A stretch of DNA of 64,000 nt from Halalkalibacter krulwichiae. GTDB taxonomy: Bacteria; Bacillota; Bacilli; Bacillales; Bacillaceae_D. The stretch spans positions 4,177,501-4,241,500 of the forward strand of contig NZ_CP020814.1 of NCBI RefSeq assembly GCF_002109385.1, given 5' to 3'. Of the stretch, positions 7,644 to 16,124 are shown piece by piece. The position numbers and the translations under genes are program-made. Every line of letters begins with the position of its first letter. Within the stretch, counting starts at the first letter, position 1. Under the pieces are notes generated by a model. The model was not told where the DNA came from. It was given only the letters and a program-made list of their open reading frames with translations, and ran no database searches.

Positions 7644-7657
7644 ATGAGATATCTCAT
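7644..7657. promoter_or_regulatory. Candidate Crp/Fnr operator
   Basis: The perfect 14-bp palindrome ATGAGATATCTCAT contains TGA-N6-TCA, the core of CRP/FNR-family sites. It lies between the divergent YeiL-like regulator and MFS genes. Confidence 0.5.
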
Positions 7658-7707
7658 ATTATTGTAAGAACCTCCGTGATATTATGCAACCATTGGGGTG
7701 ATAAACA

Positions 7708-8880
7708 TTGAACACACAACGTTGGATGAGTAGTCAGTTTTTTAGTTTCTTTCTGACTTGGGGTATTTTCCTTCCGTATTGGACCGGATGGATGATTTAT
7801 ACAAAAGGGATTACCGTTTCCGAAGCTAGTTTGATTATGAGCCTAGGATTGGTTGCTCGCGGTCTCTCTACTTTGTTCGTATTTCCTTATTTCTCAGAGA
7901 AATTTAGTAGTAAAACTTTATTACATGTCATGTCCATTGGGACGATGATCAGCTTATTGAGTTATATTCCGGCAACTTCATTCACTGACTTGCTATTGGC
8001 TACTTTGCTTTTGCATTTGTTCTATCCAGCGTTAATGCCAGCTTTGGATACTGTAGCTGGTACACTTGTACAACATAAACAATTAGCGGATTACGGCAAG
8101 AGCCGTTCCTATGGTTCGATCGGATTTGTTGTTGCGGGTATGGTCTTAACGTTTTTTACAGGAGCATGGGGTGATGAAGTCATCTTATGGGCGATGTTAC
8201 TCGGGGCTCTCCTATTCGTCATTCTAGGTTTTGTGCATTCACCGGCTATTCTATCGAAAAAGCCGAAAGTCGATCCTACCAAAAAGCAAGGAATGATGAG
8301 CTTACTCCGTATAAAGAACTTTGGCTTAGTGCTTGTGATCGTGATTTTATTACAAGCTGCACACGCCTCTTATTACAGCTATGGCTATATCTATTTACAG
8401 GAAATCCATGCGCCAAAGTACTTGATTGGACTTATTCTTAATATTGGCGTACTCGCAGAGATTATTTTCTTTGCTGTTGCCGACAAGAAATTCAAGCGTT
8501 TTTCCGTTGGCTCGTTGTTGGCACTGGCTGCACTAGGTTCAACGATACGATGGATCCTCGTATTTGCCTTTCCTAATGTGATTGTATTCTCTATAGCACA
8601 AGTGCTGCATGCTTGCTCATTCGCAATGGGGCATTATGCCTTTATGAAATACTTGATCAACCATCTTACACCTGCGCAGATTCCAAAAGCGCAAGGCCTG
8701 TACTCAGCCTTTGCACTTAGTTGGAGTACGGCAGTCTTCACATTGTTCGGTGGCTTTTTATACGAAATCGAGCCAAGATATGCTTTTATCGGAATGATTA
8801 TTTGTACGATACCGTCGATGTGGCTCGCGCTTCAATATCGAAAAGTCGAAGGTAGATATTTAGATTCCTCTGTAGCATAA
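7708..8880 (+). CDS. MFS transporter, HcaT/NupG-like (MFS_1_like)
   Basis: A 390-residue permease with about 12 membrane segments. The start is TTG 7708 with GGGGTGAT upstream; no ATG fits better. The N-terminus (SQFFSFFLTWGIFLPYWTGW) and the central YGKSRSYGSIGFVVAG motif match the phenylpropionate/nucleoside-type MFS_1_like group. The divergent Crp/Fnr regulator probably controls it. Substrate not determined. Confidence 0.85.
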   Translation: MNTQRWMSSQFFSFFLTWGIFLPYWTGWMIYTKGITVSEASLIMSLGLVARGLSTLFVFPYFSEKFSSKTLLHVMSIGTMISLLSYIPATSFTDLLLATLLLHLFYPALMPALDTVAGTLVQHKQLADYGKSRSYGSIGFVVAGMVLTFFTGAWGDEVILWAMLLGALLFVILGFVHSPAILSKKPKVDPTKKQGMMSLLRIKNFGLVLVIVILLQAAHASYYSYGYIYLQEIHAPKYLIGLILNIGVLAEIIFFAVADKKFKRFSVGSLLALAALGSTIRWILVFAFPNVIVFSIAQVLHACSFAMGHYAFMKYLINHLTPAQIPKAQGLYSAFALSWSTAVFTLFGGFLYEIEPRYAFIGMIICTIPSMWLALQYRKVEGRYLDSSVA

Positions 8881-8888
8881 TTGATCAA

Positions 8889-8915
8889 AACCCTTATTCA
8901 AGTTGAATAAGGGTT
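8889..8915. terminator. Bidirectional terminator
   Basis: AACCCTTATTCA / TGAATAAGGGTT, a perfect 12-bp stem with a 3-nt loop, between the convergent MFS and adenosine deaminase genes. Confidence 0.8.
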
Positions 8916-8925
8916 CCAATTTGTT

Positions 8926-9921
8926 CTATTTATATTGTGCTAAGCACCAATCCTTCGTTTCTCGGTCGGCAAAGGATGCTTCTACACTATTTACATAAAT
9001 TTGTCGGTAGTCTTCTTCGCTTAAGTTAAATTCCCCGTTAACTACATTGATTTCCTTTTCCATTGTCGTATCAGATACTGTTCTGTTATCGGTATTAATC
9101 GTTACTTTTATTCCATCTTGATGGAAGTCATAAATCGGGTGTTCGGAATAATGTTGAACAGCTTTTGTTTGAACATTACTCGTTGGACACATTTCCAGCA
9201 CGACCTGTCTTTCCTTTACGATCTCATAGGCCTCCGCACAATCTTTTATAAATACTCCGTGTCCTACTCGCTCAGCTCCCAAACGTTCAACAGCTTCTAG
9301 AACATTTCTACCAAATCCCGTTTCACCAGCATGAATCGTAACTCTGTAGCCATATTCTTTCGCTAATGTAATTGGCTCGACGAATCTTTCACAAAACCCT
9401 TCTTCTTCTGATGCACATAGGTCAATGGCTACTACACCTTTTCCAAGGAACTGTTTTCCCTTTTCAACCACTTCGAATGCACTTTCTGTAGACATCGTTC
9501 TCATGCATGACAGAATAATATTTCCCTTTATTTCGTAACGGCTCTCAGCTTCCCTCATTCCGTCTATGACAGATTGAATCACGTCCTCCACATCAAGACC
9601 TTTTACTGTGTGAAGCAACGGAGCAAATCGAACCTCTAAATATTTCACATTTTCCTTCGCTGCATCCTCAAACAGCTCAAACGTAATTCTACGTAAGTTC
9701 TTCTCAGACTGCATAACCAAATTAGGAAGAGAAAATCGTTTTAAATACTCATCAAGCGACTCACATTGCAACGGAGCAACCAGCTCCTTTTGTAACTCAT
9801 CCTTATCATAAGAGGGCAACTGAATGCTTTCCTCTTGGGCAATATCAATAATCGTCTCACTCCGAAGACTTCCATCCAAATGACAATGAAGTTCAATTTT
9901 TGGCAATGCTAAAAAGTTCAT
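8926..9921 (-). CDS. add: Adenosine deaminase
   Basis: A 331-residue member of the adenosine/AMP deaminase family that would convert adenosine to inosine and ammonia in purine salvage. The start ATG 9921 follows AGGAGG; a longer reading from 9960 enters the riboswitch terminator. Zinc ligands are visible in ELHCHLDGS (near residue 12) and TIHAGETG. The catalytic Asp is in INTDNRTVSDT. The gene lies behind an adenine-type riboswitch, so induction by adenine is expected. An adenine rather than adenosine preference cannot be excluded. Confidence 0.92.
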   Translation of the reverse strand: MNFLALPKIELHCHLDGSLRSETIIDIAQEESIQLPSYDKDELQKELVAPLQCESLDEYLKRFSLPNLVMQSEKNLRRITFELFEDAAKENVKYLEVRFAPLLHTVKGLDVEDVIQSVIDGMREAESRYEIKGNIILSCMRTMSTESAFEVVEKGKQFLGKGVVAIDLCASEEEGFCERFVEPITLAKEYGYRVTIHAGETGFGRNVLEAVERLGAERVGHGVFIKDCAEAYEIVKERQVVLEMCPTSNVQTKAVQHYSEHPIYDFHQDGIKVTINTDNRTVSDTTMEKEINVVNGEFNLSEEDYRQIYVNSVEASFADRETKDWCLAQYK

Positions 9922-9957
9922 GTTTGACCTCCTGAAATGAAATTTTACATTTATATA

Positions 9958-10024
9958 CAAAAAAATTCCTGACTACGAAGAAAATACAAAAGACACCTTT
10001 TGCACTCTCTTCGTAATCAGGAAT
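9958..10024 (-). terminator. Riboswitch expression platform (intrinsic terminator)
   Basis: On the - strand, ATTCCTGATTACGAAG (10024-10009) pairs with CTTCGTAGTCAGGAAT (9980-9965) with one G-U, followed by seven T. The 5' arm is the 3' half of aptamer helices P3 and P1, so the terminator and the ligand-bound aptamer exclude each other. Ligand binding should turn transcription on. Confidence 0.85.
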
Positions 10025-10074
10025 TTCGGTTCCTGGTAGAGACCTCCAAACCATATTATTGGAGTTATACGAAG
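10009..10074 (-). promoter_or_regulatory. Adenine-sensing purine riboswitch aptamer
   Basis: The - strand RNA shows P1 CUUCGUA/UACGAAG, L2 core UAAUAUGG, J2/3 GUCUCUACC, a P3 hairpin and J3/1 reading GAUUACG. The base equivalent to position 74 is U, which pairs adenine (C would pair guanine). It precedes the adenosine deaminase gene. The P3 loop is one base shorter than the usual seven. Confidence 0.9.
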
Positions 10075-10100
10075 TTATATTAAATTCTTTAATGTTTTCT

Positions 10101-10129
10101 AGAATAATAAAATATTGATAGATTGTCAA
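10101..10129 (-). promoter_or_regulatory. Sigma-A promoter of riboswitch-add unit
   Basis: On the - strand, TTGACA (10124-10129), a 17-bp spacer and TATTCT (10101-10106) lie about 27 bp before the aptamer. Confidence 0.65.
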
Positions 10130-10154
10130 CAGGTTGTCAGACATCTTCTAATCA

Positions 10155-10703
10155 TTACCTGTTTCGCCCCATATAATCAGACTTCAACATACTATAATAT
10201 AAATTTATAACGTCTTTATTATCTAACAACCTTAGCTTTTCATTTTTTTGAAACCTATATGTAAAACCACATTTCTCGATTACTCTTTTTGAGTTATGAT
10301 TAAAATCAAAATGCGCACACCATATCAAATCTAAATGCAGCTCATTAAAACCATGTTGAAGTAAACCATTTACCGCCTCTGGGATAATTCCTCTTCCCCA
10401 ATATTCAGGATTCAACACATAGCCTATTTCCTTCTGTTTTAATTCGGCAAGACGATCGTCAGGTTTTCGATCGTGAAGACCAATCCCACCAATGACTTTA
10501 TTTTCCGCCTTTAAAACAACCACATAAGTATCATTATTTTTTATAAACATTTTTATAATATCTTTGCTTTCTTCTTCATTTTTATGCGGCGGCCAACCAG
10601 CATTCGGACCAACTTTTTCACTTTTAGCATATTCATATAAGTCCTTGCTGTCAGATTCTTTCCATTGTCTTAGTAGTAGTCTTTCTGTTATTAATGGTTC
10701 CAT
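10155..10703 (-). CDS. GNAT N-acetyltransferase (RimJ/RimL type)
   Basis: A 182-residue acetyltransferase. The N-terminal strand EPLITERLLLRQW is the usual RimJ/RimL opening. The acetyl-CoA-binding region is EIGYVLNPEYWGRGIIPEAV (about 92-111), and HNSKRVIEKCGFTY (about 136) is the helix before the last strands. CAGGGGGA precedes the ATG. It is the last of three tandem GNAT genes on this strand. The acceptor substrate is unknown. Confidence 0.85.
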   Translation of the reverse strand: MEPLITERLLLRQWKESDSKDLYEYAKSEKVGPNAGWPPHKNEEESKDIIKMFIKNNDTYVVVLKAENKVIGGIGLHDRKPDDRLAELKQKEIGYVLNPEYWGRGIIPEAVNGLLQHGFNELHLDLIWCAHFDFNHNSKRVIEKCGFTYRFQKNEKLRLLDNKDVINLYYSMLKSDYMGRNR

Positions 10704-10768
10704 GTATTCCCCCTGTATAACTTTTTTTGACTAACCTATAAAGGACAGTCATTATACTCCCTGTTGCA

Positions 10769-11293
10769 TTACTTTAAGTCTGAAAGCAGCATTCCATATA
10801 TAAGGCTATCTGTCCATTCATTCTTATTCCAAAAATCCTGAATGAAGTGAGCTTCTTTTCTCATACCTATACACTCGCACAACTTTTGTGATGCTATATT
10901 TCTTGCATCGAGGTTGGCTTGTATACGATGCACTTGAAATTCATGAAATAACATCCTAACCAAGGAACTCACGGCCTCTGTAGCGTAACCCTTTCCTGAA
11001 ACTTCCTCAGAAAAGCTATAACCAATTTCAACAGTATCTCTCATATCTGTATACCACACAGATAAATCGCCTATCACTTTCGTTTGATTTACTACTGCTA
11101 AACTTAAAGTTGTACCTTTTACGAGTGAACGATTTTCTACCTTTTCATTAAATCTTTTCAGCATATTTTCATCTGTCCACTTATCATGTAAGAGATATTT
11201 ACATGTCTCCTCGTTCTTGTAAATATGAAAGACATCATGAAGATCCTCACTCTGAAACGGCCTAATCGTTAATCTATCAGTGCTAAATTTCAA
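10769..11293 (-). CDS. GNAT N-acetyltransferase (RimJ/RimL type)
   Basis: A 174-residue enzyme from TTG 11293, chosen because AAAGGAGGG sits 6 bp upstream. An alternative TTG at 11326 overlaps the previous stop (TTGA) but has no good ribosome site. Motifs are KFSTDRLTIRPF at the N-terminus, EIGYSFSEEVSGKGYATEAV (about 85-104) for acetyl-CoA, and NIASQKLCECIGMRKEA near 130. It is the middle gene of three consecutive GNAT genes, probably cotranscribed with the upstream one. Confidence 0.83.
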   Translation of the reverse strand: MKFSTDRLTIRPFQSEDLHDVFHIYKNEETCKYLLHDKWTDENMLKRFNEKVENRSLVKGTTLSLAVVNQTKVIGDLSVWYTDMRDTVEIGYSFSEEVSGKGYATEAVSSLVRMLFHEFQVHRIQANLDARNIASQKLCECIGMRKEAHFIQDFWNKNEWTDSLIYGMLLSDLK

Positions 11294-11322
11294 AAAAACC
11301 CTCCTTTGATTGCCAAGTATTA

Positions 11323-11802
11323 TCAATTATCCACTAACACTAACTCCCATTTTTCTTCGGTAAGTTCTTTATTGGAAAGCATTTGAATTTGATTTCCCTT
11401 TAATTTAAACCCAAATCTCTCGTAAAGTTGCCTTGCAGATTTCAGTTCGCTATTAGTCCAAAGCACAATCCTCTTAAACCCATTTTTTTTGCTAAAGTTA
11501 ATAGCTGTTTCGACTAACTTCCTTCCATATCCAGTCCCTCGAACGTTAGGTTCAACAAGAAATAAACCCAATTGCGCAGTAGTGTCATTAACCTTTTTAA
11601 TACTTACGGAACCACTTTGTTTCTTATCAACCTCTAAAATGAAAATGTTCTCATCGGAGTCTGCCCGTTCAATAAACCCATTAACACTTTCTTCTATAAA
11701 ACCTCGAAAAGATAAATCGTATCCAAATTCTTTATTGTATAACTCATAGTGGGAGTTTACTATGTAATCTTTATCTTCTAATCTATATGGACGTATCAAC
11801 AA
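11323..11802 (-). CDS. GNAT N-acetyltransferase
   Basis: A 159-residue enzyme from TTG 11802 (AAAGGTGA upstream). The acetyl-CoA loop is clear in LFLVEPNVRGTGYGRKLV (about 80-97), followed by the KNGFKRIVLWTN strand and the KSARQLYERFGFKLKG helix. This is a typical stand-alone GNAT with a shorter N-terminus than its two downstream neighbours, so it is not a recent duplicate. First gene of the three-GNAT run. Confidence 0.83.
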   Translation of the reverse strand: MLIRPYRLEDKDYIVNSHYELYNKEFGYDLSFRGFIEESVNGFIERADSDENIFILEVDKKQSGSVSIKKVNDTTAQLGLFLVEPNVRGTGYGRKLVETAINFSKKNGFKRIVLWTNSELKSARQLYERFGFKLKGNQIQMLSNKELTEEKWELVLVDN

Positions 11803-11918
11803 ATCACCTTTCCCATGTTTTTCTTTTTCAAGGAATGCAGCCTCGTTACTTCAATTACAGAAAGAATGGTCTTTGCAACAAACAGCTCCCAAGCGAAAGC
11901 TCTTTAGTTGAAGAACTA

Positions 11919-12566
11919 TTACTTTTTTTGACGATACAAATCAATTGATTTGTATCCTTGTGATAAGACATCAACCATTTGCATTCGGCGTTTATCACGA
12001 GTTTTCTGTTGCTTAGCTGAGAAAATATAGCGAGCCCAATCCCTTTTGTAACCTGGTGTTAGTTCCTGATAAAACTTTAATTCATTTGGATGATCTGTTA
12101 ATAGCCCTTCTATATCTTCAACATTTTCTTCGTAATCTGCTACACATTGACTAGTAGCTGAAGACTTTTCTGCTTTCTTCTTCTCACGCTTTAATCCAAC
12201 GACCGTAAATACATCATCCATACTTACCATTCGTGAAAACTTCACATCGCTATTTTCCACATACCCATCTTCATCTACTTTCATTGTTGGAAAAATTTCA
12301 TCTCTGTGAATAAACGTCTCATATCGCTTGTTCCCTTTTTTCGGATATGCAAAAAACAAGTAGCCTTTTTCTTGTAGTTGTTCGGCATTAATCACTTTTT
12401 GAGTTTGATTCACCATTTCTTCAATAGTTTCAACAAAAATGAAGATAGCATCATGGTCTCCTGATAGTTCCGTCCTATATCCATTAAACAAATCATAATC
12501 ACTAGGTTGATTAAGCACGACCATTTTTTTATATTTACTCAGATTTAGTTTATTAATAATTGTCAT
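11919..12566 (-). CDS. YdeI/OmpD-associated (OmdA) domain protein
   Basis: A 215-residue soluble protein from ATG 12566, set by GAAGGAG 9 bp upstream; the longer frame to 12602 lacks such a site. The C-terminal 60 residues (FYQELTPGYKRDWARYIFSA, then TRDKRRMQMVDVLSQG) match the OmdA/YdeI family. The N-terminal half is a DUF1801-like or separate alpha/beta domain. Family members have loose links to antimicrobial-peptide resistance in enterobacteria; the role in Bacillaceae is unknown. Confidence 0.7.
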   Translation of the reverse strand: MTIINKLNLSKYKKMVVLNQPSDYDLFNGYRTELSGDHDAIFIFVETIEEMVNQTQKVINAEQLQEKGYLFFAYPKKGNKRYETFIHRDEIFPTMKVDEDGYVENSDVKFSRMVSMDDVFTVVGLKREKKKAEKSSATSQCVADYEENVEDIEGLLTDHPNELKFYQELTPGYKRDWARYIFSAKQQKTRDKRRMQMVDVLSQGYKSIDLYRQKK

Positions 12567-12765
12567 AGTGTTCTCCTTCGTTTCGTCAATAGTTGTTGTC
12601 ATTATACATCAGTAGTAACTGGGAATTAGATTGTTTTTTCTAACTCTCTCCGTTAGTGCAATTTTCTAATTAAACTTTTTTTAATTACTTGACTGGATAT
12701 ATTTGATCATCGGTTAAATACTAATTCTATCTGAATTAGTAAATTATATTTATGAGGTGACTATT

Positions 12766-13770
12766 ATGGAAAAAGATAAGTTAAAACTCACATCTGCTGA
12801 AATAGGGACATTGTGGATGGAATATGTAAACGGAACAGCCGTTGATACTGTAAACAAATATATGGTATCGATCATAGAGGATGAAAAGATAAAACAATTA
12901 TTTGAAGAAGCCATCATGATTTTTGATAACCAAAAAAAACAGATCGCTACCTTTATAGAAAATGAAGGATTTCCAGTCCCCATTGGATTTACTGATTCAG
13001 ACCTTAATATAGGGGTAAAAAGGCTGTTCTCCGACACATTCTGTTTACATTACTTGCACATAATGACGCTACATGGTTTGCTAGGTCACATGACATCACT
13101 TAGCGCATCTGTAAGAAAGGATTTAAGGTATTTTTACGATTCTTGCGATAATGACGGAAAAAAAATGTACCATCAAACGACTGAATTACTTTTGGAAAAG
13201 GGGCACTTTCAAAGAGACCCTTACTTTTACCCTGAAGCAACTCCTGAATTTGTTACGGGTCAACAATTTTTAGATGGCTTTTTTGGTGACAAACGCCCAT
13301 TAGCTGCCACTGAAATTATCAGTCTTTCGTTTAATATTAAAAAGAAAATATTAGAAAAAACACTTTCTATTGCTTTTAGCCAAGTGACACAATCAAAAGA
13401 AGTGAGGGAATTTTTAGAGTCATCGGAAAAAACCTCAGATGGACAAATTCAAACACTTGCTAAAATACTTCAATCAGATAATTTACCTGTGCCAATGTCA
13501 TGGGAAACAGAAGTTACAACTTCTCAGGATTCTCCCTTTTCAGATAAGTTAATGTTGTACCACATTGGATTTCTATTACAAACTGCACAAGCCTATCATG
13601 GAACTGGACTTGCTTCAGCAATGAGAACAGACCTTGCACTAACTTATGAAAAGATTATATTAAAGAACTTGATGGTTACTAAAGAATGGTTCACCATAAT
13701 GACAAAATATAAGTGGTTAGAACAGCCACCGCTTGCACCTAATAGGAAAAAAATTGCAAAAGATACATAA
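12766..13770 (+). CDS. DUF3231 family protein
   Basis: A 334-residue protein from ATG 12766 with GAGGTGA upstream. It consists of two related helical halves of about 165 residues, each opening with the same pattern (LTSAEIGTLWMEYVNGTA and LAATEIISLSFNIKKKILEK). Each half looks like a four-helix, ferritin-like bundle and has a PVP(I/M)-type motif (GFPVPIGFTDSD, NLPVPMSWETEV). Such proteins are widespread in spore-formers and often spore-associated, but the biochemical function is unknown. Confidence 0.8.
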   Translation: MEKDKLKLTSAEIGTLWMEYVNGTAVDTVNKYMVSIIEDEKIKQLFEEAIMIFDNQKKQIATFIENEGFPVPIGFTDSDLNIGVKRLFSDTFCLHYLHIMTLHGLLGHMTSLSASVRKDLRYFYDSCDNDGKKMYHQTTELLLEKGHFQRDPYFYPEATPEFVTGQQFLDGFFGDKRPLAATEIISLSFNIKKKILEKTLSIAFSQVTQSKEVREFLESSEKTSDGQIQTLAKILQSDNLPVPMSWETEVTTSQDSPFSDKLMLYHIGFLLQTAQAYHGTGLASAMRTDLALTYEKIILKNLMVTKEWFTIMTKYKWLEQPPLAPNRKKIAKDT

Positions 13771-13781
13771 TCGTTAAATGG

Positions 13782-13803
13782 CACCTCCCGTATATTGGAG
13801 GTG
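13782..13803 (+). terminator. Probable terminator of DUF3231 gene
   Basis: CACCTCC / GGAGGTG with an 8-nt loop, followed by TTATATGT. The stem is short and the T-tract weak. Confidence 0.45.
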
Positions 13804-13832
13804 TTATATGTATTAAATTACTTCTACAAGGA

Positions 13833-13866
13833 AAAGCGATAACCTTTAATCAGCTATCGCTCTCCT
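13833..13866. repeat. Dispersed AGCGATA inverted-repeat element
   Basis: AGCGATA, a 13-nt gap and TATCGCT, followed by CTCC. Related copies are at 19727-19763, 40828-40866 and a partial one near 12642-12660. On the - strand the shared consensus is close to GGAGAGCGATAGC, then AATAA, then GTTATCGCTTTT. It lies just after the 13872 gene's stop on that strand and may serve as its terminator. Confidence 0.5.
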
Positions 13867-13871
13867 TACGT

Positions 13872-14267
13872 TTATTTTATCAATTCTCCATCCTTATTGA
13901 GTAAGGAAACTTGATAAGATTCTATATTAGATATCGATTCAAGCTCTTCAGATTTTAATAGATCTTCAACAGACTTTTGGATTTCTTTTGCTTTATCAAT
14001 GTCAGAACTGTCTAATGAAGTTTGTACCGTTATTTGCTCATGGTAATCAATGTGTATATCACCAATACCATCATAGTCGTTAAGTCCATCTGAGATAGCA
14101 GACGTTAAAGTGAACATTTCTTGATTTACCACTGCCATACCCGTATCCTCAACTGTACTTACAGATTCTTTATCATCTGCCTTTCCCATAACAATCGTTG
14201 TTCCTATTATGATTCCTAATATGATAATAACTGCTACAACACTCATACTCATAATACGCTTTTTCAT
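13872..14267 (-). CDS. Membrane-anchored extracytoplasmic protein, unknown
   Basis: A 131-residue protein. An uncleaved signal anchor (KKRIMSMSVVAVIIILGIII, residues 2-21) is followed by an acidic, extracytoplasmic domain rich in Asp, Glu and Ser with no motif that I recognise. AGGGGGAG precedes the ATG. It is monocistronic, between DUF3231 and the BCCT gene. Function unknown. Confidence 0.7.
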   Translation of the reverse strand: MKKRIMSMSVVAVIIILGIIIGTTIVMGKADDKESVSTVEDTGMAVVNQEMFTLTSAISDGLNDYDGIGDIHIDYHEQITVQTSLDSSDIDKAKEIQKSVEDLLKSEELESISNIESYQVSLLNKDGELIK

Positions 14268-14497
14268 AGAACTCCCCCTTTCTATTGGGTATGTCCAATT
14301 ACATTTAATATTCCAAAAAAGATACAGTCGTTTGACTGAGTGATGTTTTATTACTATAATGTTGAACTATTAACATTCGGGTAATGAGCTTCTTTCAATT
14401 AATTGAATGAACAGAGAGGTAGGTGAAATTATCTTAGACGACTATTATAGGTGTACACGATTTAGTAAGACAGCAAGTGGCCCTTCAGTTCCGTAAT

Positions 14498-14553
14498 CTT
14501 TTCCCCAAGACATCAAGGATTATCAATGGAAGATTATTTTTGGGGAGGAAAAG
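14498..14553 (+). promoter_or_regulatory. Hairpin that may mask the BCCT ribosome site
   Basis: CTTTTCCCCAA (14498-14508) can pair with TTGGGG (14540-14545) and AAAAG (14549-14553) around a bulged AGG. The 3' arm contains the Shine-Dalgarno GGGGAGG of the transporter gene, so the fold would occlude translation initiation. Confidence 0.35.
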
Positions 14554-14554
14554 G

Positions 14555-16114
14555 ATGAAAACAAGAATGAGTTTGAAAACGGACTGGACTACATTTGCCG
14601 TTAGTGGAGGTTTTTTATTCCTCTTTGTCATTTTTGCATTAGTTGATATTAATAGAGTTGAAGGTTGGGTAACTAATTCCTTCAATTGGTCTGTCACATT
14701 TTTTGGTGCTTATTGGCAATTATTATTATTAGGAAATTTTGTAATTGGAATGATCTTAGCTTTTTCGAGATATGGAAATGTGAAGTTAGGAAAAATGGAG
14801 AAACCGGAGAATGGTAATTTTCGTTGGATTTCTATGATTCTATGTACGCTTCTAGCTAGTGGTGGTGTATTTTGGGCTGCATCAGAGCCAATCTATCATT
14901 TTGTAACAACTCCACCGTTGTTTGCAAGTGATGGAATGACTCCGCAAGAGGCCATTATACCGGCTTTATCTCAAAGTTTTGTCCACTGGGGCTTTTTAGC
15001 TTGGGCATCTTTAGGGACTTTAACAACCATTGTCCTCATGTATGCACATTATCATAAAGGATATCCACTTAAACCACGTGCCATTTTGTATCCTATTTTC
15101 GGAGAAAAGATTTTTAAGAAAAGCATCGTTGGTTCAACTGCCGATATTGTTTCCATTATTGCAGTTGCTGCAGGTACAATGGGTCCGATCGGATTTTTAG
15201 GTTTGCAAATTGGGTATGGTCTTCATTTTTTATTTGATATTCCAAATACGTTAACTACGAATATGATCATTGTTGGGGCATTAATCCTGATTGCTGCTAT
15301 ATCTGTCGCAAGTGGTGTTGACAAAGGGATTCAATTTTTAAGTCGTTTAAATGTTATCTTTGTCGTCTTATTAACAGCGATCCTTCTCATTATTGGACCA
15401 ACAATGTTCTTAATAGATTCTTTTATTGGTGCTCAAGCTTTTCAATTGCAGCATTTTTTCCAGATGAATTTATATCGCGCAGATCAAGCTTGGCTTGGGT
15501 ATTGGACGATCTTTTTCTGGGGCTGGTTCTTAGGATATGCCCCGATGTTGGCAATTTTCATTAGTAAAATATCGCGCGGTCGTACGATCAGAGAGCTTAT
15601 TGTAGCCGTATCGATTATCGCTCCGCTCGTTAGTAATTTCTGGTTTGCCGTTGTTGGTGGTACTGGATTATCTCATGAACTAACGAATCCCGGTTCGATT
15701 TCAGGCCCTTTAAGTGATGGCGGAATGCCCGCGACCGTCATGGCCATTATGAACCAATTACCTATGGGATTCTGGCTCGCTATTGGGTTCTTAATCGTTA
15801 GTATTGTGTTTGTATCGACTACCGTTGATTCGATTTCATATACAGTAGCCGTAACCATACAAGGTACAGATCATCCCCAAAAATGGATGAGAGTCTTTTG
15901 GGTCATCTTGTTTGGGATGTTATCCGTAGTCCTATTAACAATCGGTGAAGGCAGTATACAGGCATTACAAAACTTTATTGTGGTCACGGCAGTACCTGTA
16001 TCAATCTTGCTCCTTCCACCACTATGGAGTGCACCAAAGATTGCAAAGCAAATGGCTAGAGAACAGGGGATTGTATCTTCTGTTGAAGCTGCGAAAGAAA
16101 AGAAAATAGCGTAG
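14555..16114 (+). CDS. BCCT-family betaine/carnitine/choline-type transporter
   Basis: A 519-residue permease from ATG 14555 (GGGGAGG upstream; the longer frame has no site). It has about 12 membrane segments. The stretch YWTIFFWGWFLGYAPMLAIF (about residue 329) corresponds to the Trp-rich TM8 motif of BCCT carriers. It is diverged from OpuD/BetP in this motif, so the substrate (betaine, choline, carnitine or other) is uncertain. A role in osmoprotectant or carbon-source uptake is likely. It is monocistronic, with a palindromic repeat downstream. Confidence 0.85.
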   Translation: MKTRMSLKTDWTTFAVSGGFLFLFVIFALVDINRVEGWVTNSFNWSVTFFGAYWQLLLLGNFVIGMILAFSRYGNVKLGKMEKPENGNFRWISMILCTLLASGGVFWAASEPIYHFVTTPPLFASDGMTPQEAIIPALSQSFVHWGFLAWASLGTLTTIVLMYAHYHKGYPLKPRAILYPIFGEKIFKKSIVGSTADIVSIIAVAAGTMGPIGFLGLQIGYGLHFLFDIPNTLTTNMIIVGALILIAAISVASGVDKGIQFLSRLNVIFVVLLTAILLIIGPTMFLIDSFIGAQAFQLQHFFQMNLYRADQAWLGYWTIFFWGWFLGYAPMLAIFISKISRGRTIRELIVAVSIIAPLVSNFWFAVVGGTGLSHELTNPGSISGPLSDGGMPATVMAIMNQLPMGFWLAIGFLIVSIVFVSTTVDSISYTVAVTIQGTDHPQKWMRVFWVILFGMLSVVLLTIGEGSIQALQNFIVVTAVPVSILLLPPLWSAPKIAKQMAREQGIVSSVEAAKEKKIA

Positions 16115-16124
16115 GAAGATAATG

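Noticed and set aside
9893-10144. 83-codon frame upstream of add
   Set aside because: It covers the riboswitch, terminator and promoter on the same strand; these explain the sequence better.
12750-13037. 95-codon frame opposite DUF3231
   Set aside because: Shadow of the DUF3231 coding sequence; no start signal.
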